Positions 34,857 to 43,520 of a DNA stretch of 64,000 nucleotides are shown in pieces. The notes below the pieces were generated by a model. It was not told where the DNA came from. It was given only the letters and a program-made list of their open reading frames with translations, and did no database searches. The DNA comes from UBA993 sp964389365 (lineage in GTDB: Bacteria > Bacillota > Dethiobacteria > DTU022): NCBI GenBank assembly GCA_964389365.1, contig CAYMDO010000004.1:30923-94922 (forward strand), read 5' to 3'. The position numbers were made by a program, and so were the translations under genes. Position 1 is the stretch's first letter; the number at the start of each line of letters is the position of its first letter.

Positions 34857-35957
34857 TTGAGCATTTTACCCGAACCAGTAAATCTCGAGACGATCACTGG
34901 CAATCTCGCCGATGCTGTAATGATGGTGGATCATGATAAAAAATTGGTTTGGTTAAACCGAAAAGCAGAAGATTTTTTTAATACAGTAATTACTGAAGCG
35001 ATTGAAAAGGACATTGTGGAGATTACTGCTATCAAGCGACTCAGCTACCTGCTTGATGAAGTATTTGAACGGCAGGAAGCTTTAAAGTGCTCTTATGAAG
35101 AAGCTTCAGTAAAAGTAAAGAAAAAAGACGAGCGGTTTTTCTTTAAGATAGCTATAAACCCGGTTTTTCACCAGAATAATTTATGGGGTGCACTGGTTCA
35201 GCTAACCGATGTAACACGTTTTCATGAACTGGAAAAAATTAAAACAGATTTTGTTTCCATAGTATCTCATGAATTTCGCACTCCGCTTACAACGATTATC
35301 GTTGGGGTAGAGATGTTAAAAGAAGGGATGTTGGGAGATCTTACACCCAGGGGCAAAGAAGTGCTCGAAGCAATTGGATCCGATTGTGAGAGACTAAATC
35401 GGTTGATTGACAATCTGATGGAATTGTCCCGAATAGAATCAGGAACCATCTATGTTGAAGCGGAATCTACAGACATTGCCGACCTGGTTGAAGAAGCGGT
35501 CAGGCCGTTAAAAATTCAGGCCGATAAACAGGGTGTCGAACTTATTACCGATCTGCCACCGGAATTGCCACCAGTTGCTGCCGATTTTAATAAAGCGGTC
35601 TGGGTACTGGCTAATTTGGTTGGTAATGCCATGCGTTACACCGATCCGGGCGGAACTATTACAGTAAGGGTCCGGCAGCGTGGTAAAAAGCATTTTTTCT
35701 CTGTCGAAGATACCGGCTGTGGAATCCCAAAAGAACATCAAGAGAAGATTTTCCGTAAGTATGTCCAAGTCAGCGGGCCGGGTCGCAAAGGTGCCGGTGG
35801 CGTTGGGCTGGGGTTAGCTATTGCCAAGGATATAATGATGGCCCATGGCGGTGAAATATGGGTAGAGAGCGAAATTAATAAAGGGACCAAGTTTACCTTC
35901 ACCTTCCCTGTTTACCAGGAAAAAGATTCTGTCACCTTACCGGAAGCAGATCTATAA
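34857..35957 (+). CDS. Cytosolic PAS sensor histidine kinase
   Basis: A 366-residue kinase with no membrane helix. Order: PAS domain (about 10-115), HisKA with the phospho-accepting H138 in VSHEFRTPLT, and a HATPase domain with N-box LVGNAMRYTD, G1 DTGCGIP and G2 GVGLGLAI. The start is TTG with AAAGGCGG 8 bases upstream. The receiver protein is encoded 12 bases downstream, so they form a pair. With no periplasmic part, it must sense an internal signal such as redox state or a metabolite. Confidence 0.93.
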   Translation: MSILPEPVNLETITGNLADAVMMVDHDKKLVWLNRKAEDFFNTVITEAIEKDIVEITAIKRLSYLLDEVFERQEALKCSYEEASVKVKKKDERFFFKIAINPVFHQNNLWGALVQLTDVTRFHELEKIKTDFVSIVSHEFRTPLTTIIVGVEMLKEGMLGDLTPRGKEVLEAIGSDCERLNRLIDNLMELSRIESGTIYVEAESTDIADLVEEAVRPLKIQADKQGVELITDLPPELPPVAADFNKAVWVLANLVGNAMRYTDPGGTITVRVRQRGKKHFFSVEDTGCGIPKEHQEKIFRKYVQVSGPGRKGAGGVGLGLAIAKDIMMAHGGEIWVESEINKGTKFTFTFPVYQEKDSVTLPEADL

Positions 35958-35969
35958 GGAGGACAAAAG

Positions 35970-36338
35970 ATGGGAAAAAAGGTTTTACTGGTTGAAGACG
36001 AAAAAAATGTTATTTTAGGTGTGCGAACCTGTCTTGACGCTGTCGGCTATGATGTGGAAATAGTCGAGGACGGGGAAGAAGCCCTAAACGCCGTACGCAA
36101 GGAACCCCCCGATTTAATTTTACTCGATTTACTATTACCGAAACTCGCTGGTTTTGAAGTGTTAAAAGTATTAAAAAGCGATCCGGAAACCGCCAAAATC
36201 CCGGTGATTGTCCTTACCGCAAAAGCGGAAGAAGAAGATCGTCAGCGCTCGCTTGATTTGGGTGCGGATAATTATATGACCAAACCATTTAAACCGCAGG
36301 ATCTTTGGGATCGGCTCAAAAGTTACTTGAGCGAATAA
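35970..36338 (+). CDS. Single-domain response regulator (receiver only)
   Basis: A 122-residue CheY-like receiver: acidic pair near residues 10-11 (VEDE), phospho-acceptor D53 (LILLDLLLP), threonine in VLTAKAE near 85 and lysine in TKPFKP near 105. There is no DNA-binding or enzymatic output domain. It pairs with the upstream kinase through tight linkage and a strong GGAGGA site. Its output must be protein contact or phosphotransfer to another protein. Confidence 0.93.
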   Translation: MGKKVLLVEDEKNVILGVRTCLDAVGYDVEIVEDGEEALNAVRKEPPDLILLDLLLPKLAGFEVLKVLKSDPETAKIPVIVLTAKAEEEDRQRSLDLGADNYMTKPFKPQDLWDRLKSYLSE

Positions 36339-36361
36339 ATAGCTCAGGTTAACTGCCGGTT

Positions 36362-36386
36362 AAAGGGCACACTTGGTGTGCCCTTT
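36362..36386. terminator. Terminator after the response regulator
   Basis: A perfect 11-bp stem with a TTG loop, AAAGGGCACAC to GTGTGCCCTTT. The A-rich and T-rich flanks could serve both strands. Confidence 0.85.
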
Positions 36387-36440
36387 AAAATAAGCTTTTA
36401 GTGCCGAAAGACAGCAGTGATTGCCGGATGGTGGTTTATA

Positions 36441-37583
36441 GTGGCCTTTAAAATATTTGAGTTCGAACAGGGACCGATTCGCCCTCCCAGCGAAGCTGGA
36501 AGCTTGCTGATTCGCCTAACCCGTAATTGCCCCTGGAACCGTTGTTTATTCTGCCCTATATATAAAAAAGAAAATTTCAGCCGGCGTTCAGTTGCTGAGA
36601 TAAAAACAGATATAAGTGCTATGGCTGAAGCAGCTGAGTGGATAAGGTCGATTACCGGCAGTAGCCACCCACCTGGCGATAACAGCCGGATTGATTTTGC
36701 CAAGATTCAAATTGAACATCCTGAACTGGTGCGGATTGCATACTGGCTTTACAATGGGGGCAAAAATGTTTTTTTGCAGGATGGAGACAGTTTGTTAATG
36801 CCTTTACATGATTTACTTGAGATCTTGAGTTTCCTGAAAGAAAAATTCCCATCAATCAATCGCATCACAACTTATGCCCGCTCGAAGACGTTGTTGCGTT
36901 TTTCTCAGCCTGAATTGAAGTTGTTAGGGGATTACGGCTTAAATCGTATCCATGTTGGTTTGGAAAGTGGATGCGGCAAAGTTCTTGATCTGATGAAAAA
37001 GGGTGTTACCGGCGATCAGCACACAGAAGCAGGGTTACGGGTAAAAGCTGCAGGTTTATCGTTGAGCTATTATGTTATTTTAGGGCTAGGCGGACAGTTG
37101 TTCTGGCGCGAGCATGCTCTCGATACAGCAAAAGTGATTAACCAGGTTAACCCTAATTATATAAGAATGCGAACCCTGGCCATTCACCCGGCTTCCCCTC
37201 TATATCAAAACTATCTTAACGGCACCTTTGCACCGCTTGATGATGATCAAGTGATCAGGGAAGAGCTGCTTTTTATCGAAACCCTTAAAGGAATAAACAG
37301 TTACCTGGTCAGCGATCATATCCTAAACCTGTTGGAAGAGGTAGAAGGCCAGCTTCCAGCAGGTCAGGAGCAAATTCTTGGCACTATGAAGCGTTATCTT
37401 AGCTGGCCTGCAGAAAAGAGGGAAATTTTCAGGCTTGGACGCCGGATCGGCAATTTCCGGTGCTTAACTGATGTTGATCATAAAGAGCTTGCCCGGCCTG
37501 TCGAAGAGTATTACAGGCAGCTGAAAAGTCAGCATATTACTGTCGAGGATCAAGTCCGGCAGTTAATGCTACGATTTATCTAA
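36441..37583 (+). CDS. Radical SAM protein with CX4CX2C cluster motif
   Basis: A radical SAM protein of about 380 residues in the broad COG1032-like group, with function unknown. The cluster motif is C30-P-W-N-R-C35-L-F-C38, so the spacing is CX4CX2C rather than the usual CX3CX2C. The region before it, FEQGPIRPPSEAGSLLIRLTRNC in two parts, looks like a conserved family start. The middle has HVGLESGCGKVLDLMKKG near 171, typical of the SAM-binding barrel. GTG 36441 has GGATGGTGG 6 bases upstream; a GTG at 36417 is possible. It begins a row of closely spaced genes running to the methyltransferase. Confidence 0.83.
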   Translation: MAFKIFEFEQGPIRPPSEAGSLLIRLTRNCPWNRCLFCPIYKKENFSRRSVAEIKTDISAMAEAAEWIRSITGSSHPPGDNSRIDFAKIQIEHPELVRIAYWLYNGGKNVFLQDGDSLLMPLHDLLEILSFLKEKFPSINRITTYARSKTLLRFSQPELKLLGDYGLNRIHVGLESGCGKVLDLMKKGVTGDQHTEAGLRVKAAGLSLSYYVILGLGGQLFWREHALDTAKVINQVNPNYIRMRTLAIHPASPLYQNYLNGTFAPLDDDQVIREELLFIETLKGINSYLVSDHILNLLEEVEGQLPAGQEQILGTMKRYLSWPAEKREIFRLGRRIGNFRCLTDVDHKELARPVEEYYRQLKSQHITVEDQVRQLMLRFI

Positions 37584-37598
37584 GGAAGGTGGGAGCCG

Positions 37599-37880
37599 GT
37601 GCGGGTTGCTGTTTCAATATTTGAGCTATATATTCCGGGAGTTACATCACTGAAAGGTAAGCGGAAAGTTATAAAAAGCTTAATTCATCGGCTGCGCAAT
37701 CGTTTCAACATATCGGTAAGTGAAATTGGCTGCCAGGATTTATGGCAGAGATCTGAATTGGGCATGGCTGTAGTCTGTTTTAACGGGGCAGGTGCAGATA
37801 GCATAATGGAAAACATTTTTACTTTTATTGAATCGGAAAACGGTATTGATATAATATCGACAAAAACAGAGAATTACTGA
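37599..37880 (+). CDS. DUF503 (YlxP-like) family protein
   Basis: A 93-residue protein with the DUF503 layout: an N-terminal strand RVAVSIFELYIPG, then SLKGKRKVIKSLIHRLRNRFNISVSE, and a central QDLWQRSELGMAVV segment. Relatives are often encoded near ribosome-maturation genes; the function is not established. GTG start, with AAGGAAGGTGGGAG upstream. Confidence 0.88.
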   Translation: MRVAVSIFELYIPGVTSLKGKRKVIKSLIHRLRNRFNISVSEIGCQDLWQRSELGMAVVCFNGAGADSIMENIFTFIESENGIDIISTKTENY

Positions 37881-37903
37881 CTTCTAGCGGTATGGGGCGG
37901 GTT

Positions 37904-38491
37904 ATGCTGAGAATAAGAAAAATAACCGAATTTGCGCATTTTTTCTTGAGACAAAGTGTAGGAAACGGGGAAAAGGTCATTGATGCGACAGCAGGAAATG
38001 GATTTGATACCCTATTCCTGGCTGAACTCGTCGGAACTCAGGGCCGTGTTTTTGCTTTCGATATTCAATGTGAAGCTTTGTCTGCAACCAAAAATAAACT
38101 AAGTAAAAGCGGTCTTGACGATCGGGTAACCCTGATTCATGATGGGCATGAAAAACTTAACTTGTACGTTACGGAACCGATCGCTGCAGTTGTTTATAAT
38201 CTTGGTTTTCTCCCGGGGGGAGATAAGAGTAACACTACTAAAACTGAAACTACTTTAAATAGCCTTGGTAAGGCACTGTCACTGCTAAAAAGTGGAGGTC
38301 TGGCTGTTCTTCTTCTCTACCCGGGCCATAGTGAAGGCAAAAAAGAAAAAGTAAAACTCTTAAAATACTGCCGTAACCTTTCACCTCAAACTTTTACTGT
38401 TCAACATTTCCGGTTGTTAAACGTAACAAACAATCCTCCGGAGCTTTTGGTTATACAGCGCAATCTTTCAGTGCAAACCTGTGATGGATAA
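37904..38491 (+). CDS. mnmM: MnmM/YtqB-like class I SAM methyltransferase
   Basis: A methyltransferase of about 195 residues. The SAM motif I is VIDATAGNGFDTLFLA near residue 27, and the family-specific VYNLGFLPGGDKSNTTKTET segment is near 104. Bacillus YtqB (MnmM) methylates the wobble uridine side chain of certain tRNAs; older annotations call it an rRNA methylase. I chose ATG 37904 because MLRIRKITEFAH matches the family start; ATG 37892 would add four residues. Confidence 0.88.
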   Translation: MLRIRKITEFAHFFLRQSVGNGEKVIDATAGNGFDTLFLAELVGTQGRVFAFDIQCEALSATKNKLSKSGLDDRVTLIHDGHEKLNLYVTEPIAAVVYNLGFLPGGDKSNTTKTETTLNSLGKALSLLKSGGLAVLLLYPGHSEGKKEKVKLLKYCRNLSPQTFTVQHFRLLNVTNNPPELLVIQRNLSVQTCDG

Positions 38492-38566
38492 AGGAAATAT
38501 AATGTAAGCTGTCGAAATTTGCTTGGTATGCTTTTTTAATTTTTTTAGAATTGAGGTATCTTAAAA

Positions 38567-39538
38567 CTGAATCAGAAATGGCGCCTGATTGGCAAAGAAC
38601 TAAGCCTGGTAGAAAAACAATTGCAATACGTTGTAAATTCCAGCGGACCCGATCTCAAAAATGTTGGTAAATATATCTTCGATGGCAAGGGTAAACGAAT
38701 TCGCCCGGCGCTTTTCCTGATGGCTGCTTACCGTTCAGGCCAAGAATCAGTCTCCCTGATTGATGCTGCCGTTGCCCTGGAATTACTACATACAGCATCA
38801 CTGCTGCATGATGATGTGATCGATCAGGCGTCAGTTCGCAGGGGAAAAGATGCGGTACATACCAGGTGGGGGAACATGATCGCGGTCCTTACCGGTGATT
38901 TTTTACTAAGTCAGGCTTTTAAACTGTTGGTTGCCTATCGCAATTATCAGCTGTTGGATCTGGTTGTTGATATAGTCGAAAATATGGCCAAAGGTGAAGT
39001 AGAGCAGGCATTTGCGACTTTTGAAACAGAACAATTGGAAGAAAAATATTTTCAGTGGATCGGGAAAAAAAGCGCTTTCTTTTTTGCCGGTTGCTGCAAA
39101 GCTGGCTCCCTGATGGCCGGTGGTGATTTGGCAGAACAACAGTTGTGGTTTGATTATGGCTTTAACTTAGGGATCACATTTCAACTTATTGATGATTTTC
39201 TTGATTACAACGGGAAAAATCATCTGACCGGAAAACCACTTTACGGCGATTTAGTCAATGGGGTTTTGACCCTACCTCTAATTCGTGCCCTGGAGCATAA
39301 CACCGGTAACGGTATGTTGAAACACTATTTGCAGAGCGATCGGGGCGATCGAAATAATAGAGCAGCTCAAGTGGCTGAATTAATTCATGCGAGCGATGGG
39401 TCGGCATATACTTTGTTGAGGGCGAAAAACTATGCACTGCTTTCGGTAGCGGTTTCTGAAAAGTTAACCCTGGATAACGCGGAACAAAAATCACTGGCCG
39501 CCGGCCTGCCCCTGGACTTACTTAGACGCAGTAAATAG
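38567..39538 (+). CDS. Polyprenyl diphosphate synthase, probable CTG start
   Basis: Builds long-chain prenyl diphosphate for a quinone or lipid carrier. The two aspartate motifs are visible: HDDVID near 81-86 and DDFLD near 209-213; KGKRIRPALFL is near 40. The annotated-looking start at TTG 38621 has no ribosome binding site and cuts a helix that the family keeps. Upstream in frame, CTG 38567 follows GAGGT (38553-38557) and gives a normal 323-residue protein beginning NQKWRLIGKEL. No ATG, GTG or other TTG lies in between. A C35-C50 product is likely. Confidence 0.88.
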   Translation: MNQKWRLIGKELSLVEKQLQYVVNSSGPDLKNVGKYIFDGKGKRIRPALFLMAAYRSGQESVSLIDAAVALELLHTASLLHDDVIDQASVRRGKDAVHTRWGNMIAVLTGDFLLSQAFKLLVAYRNYQLLDLVVDIVENMAKGEVEQAFATFETEQLEEKYFQWIGKKSAFFFAGCCKAGSLMAGGDLAEQQLWFDYGFNLGITFQLIDDFLDYNGKNHLTGKPLYGDLVNGVLTLPLIRALEHNTGNGMLKHYLQSDRGDRNNRAAQVAELIHASDGSAYTLLRAKNYALLSVAVSEKLTLDNAEQKSLAAGLPLDLLRRSK

Positions 39539-39573
39539 TGCGGACATACTGCTATAATATGGAGGATTGATAT

Positions 39574-40269
39574 ATGCCTGACCAGCACATTTCGAAATCA
39601 GTGGTGAAAAGGCTGCCAGTTTACCTTCGTGTTTTAGATCAATTAATTCACCGTAAAATTGAGCTGGCTTCTTCAAAAGATCTCAGCAGTGAGACGGGGT
39701 TCACCGCTGAGCAAATCCGTAAAGATTTCGCGTATTTCGGTGCTTTTGGAACCCGTGGCGCCGGGTATAATACTGTTTACCTAAGGGAGAAAATCGTTAA
39801 AATAATCGGGCTGGATCAGGTTATCGATACAATTGTAGTCGGAGCCGGAAACCTGGGGACCGCGCTTACCCGTTATAACTCCACAAAAAATTCTTATGTT
39901 AATGTCGTTGGCGTTTTTGATCTGGATCTGTCATTAATCGGTAAAAAAATTGGTTTGATTAGCATCTTTTCAATAGATGATATACCGGCTTTTATTGTTA
40001 AAAACAAAATCAAAGTGGCAATAATTGCCGTACCGGCTTCAGCAGCCCAGGAGATCGCCGATCTGCTTATAGCGTACGGAGTGATGGCTATTTTTAATTT
40101 TGCCCCAGTCAAACTCAGGGTGCCTAGCGGGGTTCATGTTCATAATGCTGATCTAACTATAGAACTTCAGAGTTTAATCTATTACAGCTCAGCTGAAGAA
40201 GATCGTCTAAAGAGGCTGAGGCAGGAGGTAAAAGGTTCTAAAACTCAAAAGTCATTGTCTTTGGATTAG
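39574..40269 (+). CDS. rex: Redox-sensing transcriptional repressor Rex
   Basis: Rex represses fermentation and respiration genes and releases DNA when NADH rises. The 231-residue protein has the N-terminal winged helix (KRLPVYLRVLDQL, GFTAEQIRKDFAYFGAFGTRGAGY in two parts) and the Rossmann domain with VVGAGNLGTAL near 89. AATATGGAGGA precedes the ATG. It is the last protein gene before the tRNA operon. Likely targets in this organism include the hdr-flx and fermentation genes, but I did not find a clear Rex operator in the window. Confidence 0.95.
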   Translation: MPDQHISKSVVKRLPVYLRVLDQLIHRKIELASSKDLSSETGFTAEQIRKDFAYFGAFGTRGAGYNTVYLREKIVKIIGLDQVIDTIVVGAGNLGTALTRYNSTKNSYVNVVGVFDLDLSLIGKKIGLISIFSIDDIPAFIVKNKIKVAIIAVPASAAQEIADLLIAYGVMAIFNFAPVKLRVPSGVHVHNADLTIELQSLIYYSSAEEDRLKRLRQEVKGSKTQKSLSLD

Positions 40270-40326
40270 GCGGAAACAACGTAATAAATTAATAAAAATA
40301 ATTGCCTGGGAAGGCCTCAAGTTTTG

Positions 40327-40355
40327 TTGACTTTTAGCAGGGCCTTCTGTATACT
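40327..40355 (+). promoter_or_regulatory. Promoter of the tRNA operon
   Basis: TTGACT at 40327-40332 and TATACT at 40350-40355 are spaced by 17 bases. The first tRNA begins 14 bases later. The promoter sits inside a loose hairpin (GAAGGCC 40310 to GGCCTTC 40347) that may end rex transcription. Confidence 0.75.
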
Positions 40356-40368
40356 TATTTATGCGTGT

Positions 40369-40445
40369 GGAGCTGTGGTGTAGTCGGTTAACATATCGGC
40401 CTGTCAAGCCGAAGACCGCGGGTTCGAGCCCCGTCAGCTCCGCCA
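40369..40445 (+). tRNA. tRNA-Asp (GUC)
   Basis: The acceptor GGAGCTG pairs with CAGCTCC, followed by G and an encoded CCA. The anticodon GTC is at 40403-40405, and the T-loop GTTCGAG is intact. First gene of a five-tRNA run. Confidence 0.97.
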
Positions 40446-40449
40446 TTTG

Positions 40450-40525
<76 letters not shown>

Positions 40526-40530
40526 GTTAT

Positions 40531-40605
40531 GCGGGAGTAGCTCAGTGGTAGAGCATCGCCTTGCCAAGGCGAGGGTCGCGAGTTCGAATCTCGTCTTCCG
40601 CTCCA
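40531..40605 (+). tRNA. tRNA-Gly (GCC)
   Basis: The acceptor GCGGGAG pairs with CTTCCGC, followed by T and CCA. The anticodon GCC is at 40563-40565, and the T-loop is GTTCGAATC. Confidence 0.97.
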
Positions 40606-40611
40606 TTATTT

Positions 40612-40685
40612 GGCGACATAGCCAAGTGGTAAGGCAGAGGACTGCAAATCCTTCATCCCCGGTTCGAATCCGGGTGTCGCCTCCA
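40612..40685 (+). tRNA. tRNA-Cys (GCA)
   Basis: The acceptor GGCGACA pairs with TGTCGCC, followed by T and CCA. The anticodon GCA is at 40644-40646. The short D-arm, AGCCAAGTGGTAAGGC, is typical of tRNA-Cys. Confidence 0.97.
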
Positions 40686-40691
40686 TCTATC

Positions 40692-40780
40692 GCCGGAGTG
40701 GCGGAACAGGCAGACGCAAGGGACTTAAAATCCCTCGGCCATAAATGGTCGTACCGGTTCGATTCCGGTCTCCGGCACCA
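40692..40780 (+). tRNA. tRNA-Leu (UAA)
   Basis: The acceptor GCCGGAG pairs with CTCCGGC, followed by A and CCA. The anticodon loop CTTAAAA gives TAA at 40726-40728. It has the long variable arm expected of leucine tRNAs and is the second leucine tRNA in the window. Confidence 0.97.
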
Positions 40781-40803
40781 GAAAAAAAGTATGTCGAAAA
40801 AAG

Positions 40804-40832
40804 AAGTGGCTAATATTACAGCCACTTTTTTA
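40804..40832. terminator. Bidirectional terminator between the tRNA operon and nrdJ
   Basis: AAGTGGCT (40804-40811) pairs with AGCCACTT (40820-40827). A T-run follows on the plus strand, and TTCTTTTTT follows on the minus strand. Confidence 0.88.
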
Positions 40833-40913
40833 GTGAATATTTTCCGCAGTCAGCATAAAAAGCTTAAGAAAGTCCTACGTGTTGAAATAAAAAGAACGGT
40901 TTGGGGAATTTCG

Positions 40914-43133
40914 CTAGCATTCGCTAAACCCGCAGGCCTCACATTTAAGGCAGCCTTCTGCACGGATGAGGGCGCAAGTTCCACAGTCGGGGCATATCTC
41001 CAGTTGGTGTTTACAATTGTTGTTGTTGTCGCCGGTTTTTACCTGGGCCAGTTTTCGTAATCCCTGGCCGATCGCATCAGGCACACTCATAATCCGGTTA
41101 GGTCCAAAACCAACGGAGCGGGCACCGCCTATCCCCTCTAATTGGGCAACTATTTCATCTACGTTAACACCGCAGCGCAAAGCTAGTGAGATTAAACGGG
41201 CGATCGCTTCGGTGAATGCTATCACGTCACTGCCGGCCTTTCCAATTTGGGCAAAAAGTTCAAAGGGTTTGTTATCGGCTGAGTTTACAGTTACAAAAAG
41301 GTTCCCCAGGGCAGTTCTGATGCTGGTAGTATGGCCGCTTAAAGTCACAGGCCTTTTGGTCGGTTTAAGTGTTTCGTCTGTTTTTCCATCGCCTACATTT
41401 AGAACCTGTTTGCTTCTTGAACCATCCCGGTAAATAGTGATGCCTTTGCATCCTGCTTCCCAGGAACTGATGTAGGCTTTTCTTACATCTTCAATAGTGG
41501 CATCCTGTTTCAGGTTGATGGTTTTACTGACTGCATTATCAGTGTACTTTTGAAACGCAGCCTGATGCCTGATATGCCAATCATAGTCGATTTCCATTGC
41601 TGTTTTAAAAAGTTCTCTATATTTGTAAGGAACTGCAGAAAATTCTGGAATACAACCAGTGCTGGCTATTTCCTGAATAAGTTCTTCACTGAAAAACCCT
41701 TCTTTTTGAGCTATTTCAAGGAATAACGGGTTGACCTCTGGTAAGTCGAGACCACCTAAAATATTTTTACGGATAAAAGCGATACTAAAATATGGTTCAA
41801 TTCCACTGCTGGCGCTGGCCAGAATCGAAATAGTCCCAGTTGGAGCGATGGTTGTGCAGGTAGCGTTACGCACCCGGTCTTCGGCTATGCCGGTGTCAAA
41901 TATGCTGCCGCTGAAGTTAGAGAATACTCCTCTTTCTATGGCCAGCATTACCGATTCCTTTTTAGCTTCATCTCTGATAAATTTCATCACTTTTTCTGCT
42001 GTTTCAATGGCCTGATCACTGTCGTAGGTAATACCAAGCCTAACCAGCATATCGTGCCAGCCCATAATTCCAAGGCCGATCTTGCGGTTGCCCTCTTTGT
42101 GCATTGCCGCTATTTCAGGAATCACGTAATAGCTGGCATCAATGACATTATCTAAAAAGCGGACTGCTGTTATGACAGTTTGCTGTAACTGCCCCAAATC
42201 TATTGCAGATGTTTCGTTGACAAAACGTCCTAAGTTAATGGAGCCGAGGCAGCAAGCCTCATAAGGTAAAAGCGGTTGCTCGCCACAGGGGTTGGTTGTT
42301 TCATAGATGCCAATCTGGGGTGTGGGGTTAAACTCATTCATTCGGTCAATAAAAATGATGCCGGGATCACCATTTTCCCAGGCCTTTTGAACGATTAAAT
42401 CAAAAACAGTCCTGGCATCTAGCTGGGCAGGATTACCTGTTTCCGGATTACAATAGGTATGTTTCGTGCGGGGGTTGATCAGTGTATAGAGCGGTTCCGG
42501 ATCTTCTCCGGTTGCTTTACGCATAAAGTCATCGGAAACAGTTACTGATAAATTAAAATTATTAATTTCATCTTCTTTTTCTTTGCAGCATATGAATTCA
42601 ATAATATTGGGATGATTGTAAATCAGAGAACCCATGTTGGCCCCTCGCCTAGTTCCACCCTGCTTGACAGCTTCAGTTGCCGCATCGAATATTTTCAAAA
42701 ACGATAGAGGGCCGCTGGCCACACCGTTGGTTGATTTTACTATATCGTTGCTCGGCCTGAGTCGATCAAAAGCAAATCCGGTTCCTCCGCCTGTTTTCTG
42801 AACCAATGCCATGTTTTTCAGAGCAGTAAAAATCCCTTCCATGCTATCTTCCAGGGGAAGCACAAAACAGGCGCTTAATTGCTGCAATTCACGTCCGGCA
42901 TTCATTAAGGTTGGTGAGTTAGGCATAAACCGGCCTTCAGCCATCATTAAAAAGAAGTTTTCCGTAATAGTTTTTATTTCAGAATCGCTTTTATCATACT
43001 TTTTTTCAACCGCTGCAATGTTGGCTGCAACCCTCTGTAAAAGATCTTCCGGTGTCTCTGTCGGAATTCCTTTTTCATCTTTAATTAAATACCTTTTTTC
43101 ATAAGTAATGCGGGCATTGGAACTTAAATCCAT
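40914..43133 (-). CDS. nrdJ: Adenosylcobalamin-dependent (class II) ribonucleoside-diphosphate reductase
   Basis: Reduces ribonucleotides to deoxyribonucleotides with B12 as radical source, without oxygen. The 739-residue protein shows the first redox cysteine in LSACFVLPLEDSM near 88, KTGGGTGFAFDRLRP near 113, the active-site NPCGEQPLLPYEACCLGSINLG segment (in two parts), and ATCTTIAPTGTISI near 425. The C-terminal tail has cysteine pairs (CPDCGTC, CLKCEACGFSEC) that bind zinc or shuttle electrons. The ATG follows GGGGGA. The 240 bases upstream are AT-rich; I saw no cobalamin riboswitch or clear NrdR boxes in them. Confidence 0.96.
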   Translation of the reverse strand: MDLSSNARITYEKRYLIKDEKGIPTETPEDLLQRVAANIAAVEKKYDKSDSEIKTITENFFLMMAEGRFMPNSPTLMNAGRELQQLSACFVLPLEDSMEGIFTALKNMALVQKTGGGTGFAFDRLRPSNDIVKSTNGVASGPLSFLKIFDAATEAVKQGGTRRGANMGSLIYNHPNIIEFICCKEKEDEINNFNLSVTVSDDFMRKATGEDPEPLYTLINPRTKHTYCNPETGNPAQLDARTVFDLIVQKAWENGDPGIIFIDRMNEFNPTPQIGIYETTNPCGEQPLLPYEACCLGSINLGRFVNETSAIDLGQLQQTVITAVRFLDNVIDASYYVIPEIAAMHKEGNRKIGLGIMGWHDMLVRLGITYDSDQAIETAEKVMKFIRDEAKKESVMLAIERGVFSNFSGSIFDTGIAEDRVRNATCTTIAPTGTISILASASSGIEPYFSIAFIRKNILGGLDLPEVNPLFLEIAQKEGFFSEELIQEIASTGCIPEFSAVPYKYRELFKTAMEIDYDWHIRHQAAFQKYTDNAVSKTINLKQDATIEDVRKAYISSWEAGCKGITIYRDGSRSKQVLNVGDGKTDETLKPTKRPVTLSGHTTSIRTALGNLFVTVNSADNKPFELFAQIGKAGSDVIAFTEAIARLISLALRCGVNVDEIVAQLEGIGGARSVGFGPNRIMSVPDAIGQGLRKLAQVKTGDNNNNCKHQLEICPDCGTCALIRAEGCLKCEACGFSEC

Positions 43134-43383
43134 CAGTAATAGTCCCCCTCAGCTTGCGGTGTTTAATGCGGGATTATAAGCGTAGAAAATCGCCTTATTA
43201 AGAAATTTTTCTTTATATCTTTCTATTTTTATTTAGTATTTCCTTGTTAGATTTCTATTTTACCGGTCTGCTTTTCAGGTTAACAGCAAATTTTCTCTTT
43301 TTTCACTGCATAAGCAATGATATAATAGCAGTTGAGTTTTTTAGGCTTTTTTATGATATGTGAAGGAGGGATAGGTTCAGGCT

Positions 43384-43476
43384 ATGACAAAAGAAAAATC
43401 ACGTAAAGCTCTAAAAAGGCAGCGTAAGAAAAGAAGAAGGGCCAAGAAAAGAAAGAGATTGAAGGGCCGGACCTAA
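43384..43476 (+). CDS. 30-residue highly basic peptide
   Basis: A short frame, below usual cut-offs, encodes 30 residues of which 18 are lysine or arginine (KRQRKKRRRAKKRKRLKGR). GAAGGAGGG (43362-43370) lies 13 bases before the ATG, a little far, and a TATAAT box sits at 43321-43326. An in-frame TAG at 43372 excludes a longer protein. Size and charge recall small ribosome-associated peptides such as the AURKAIP1/COX24-domain type, but the sequence is not a clear match. A chance product of an A/G-rich stretch is the alternative. Confidence 0.5.
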   Translation: MTKEKSRKALKRQRKKRRRAKKRKRLKGRT

Positions 43477-43520
43477 TTGGCTGCATTGCGGCGAATAAAA
43501 ATAAGAGAGGAGGTGCAGGT

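Noticed and set aside
40966..41433. 155-codon plus-strand frame opposite nrdJ
   Set aside because: Shadow of nrdJ, with no start signals.
43141..43380. Possible cobalamin riboswitch before the B12-dependent nrdJ
   Set aside because: No B12-box-like conserved core was found on the minus strand; the region is simply AT-rich.
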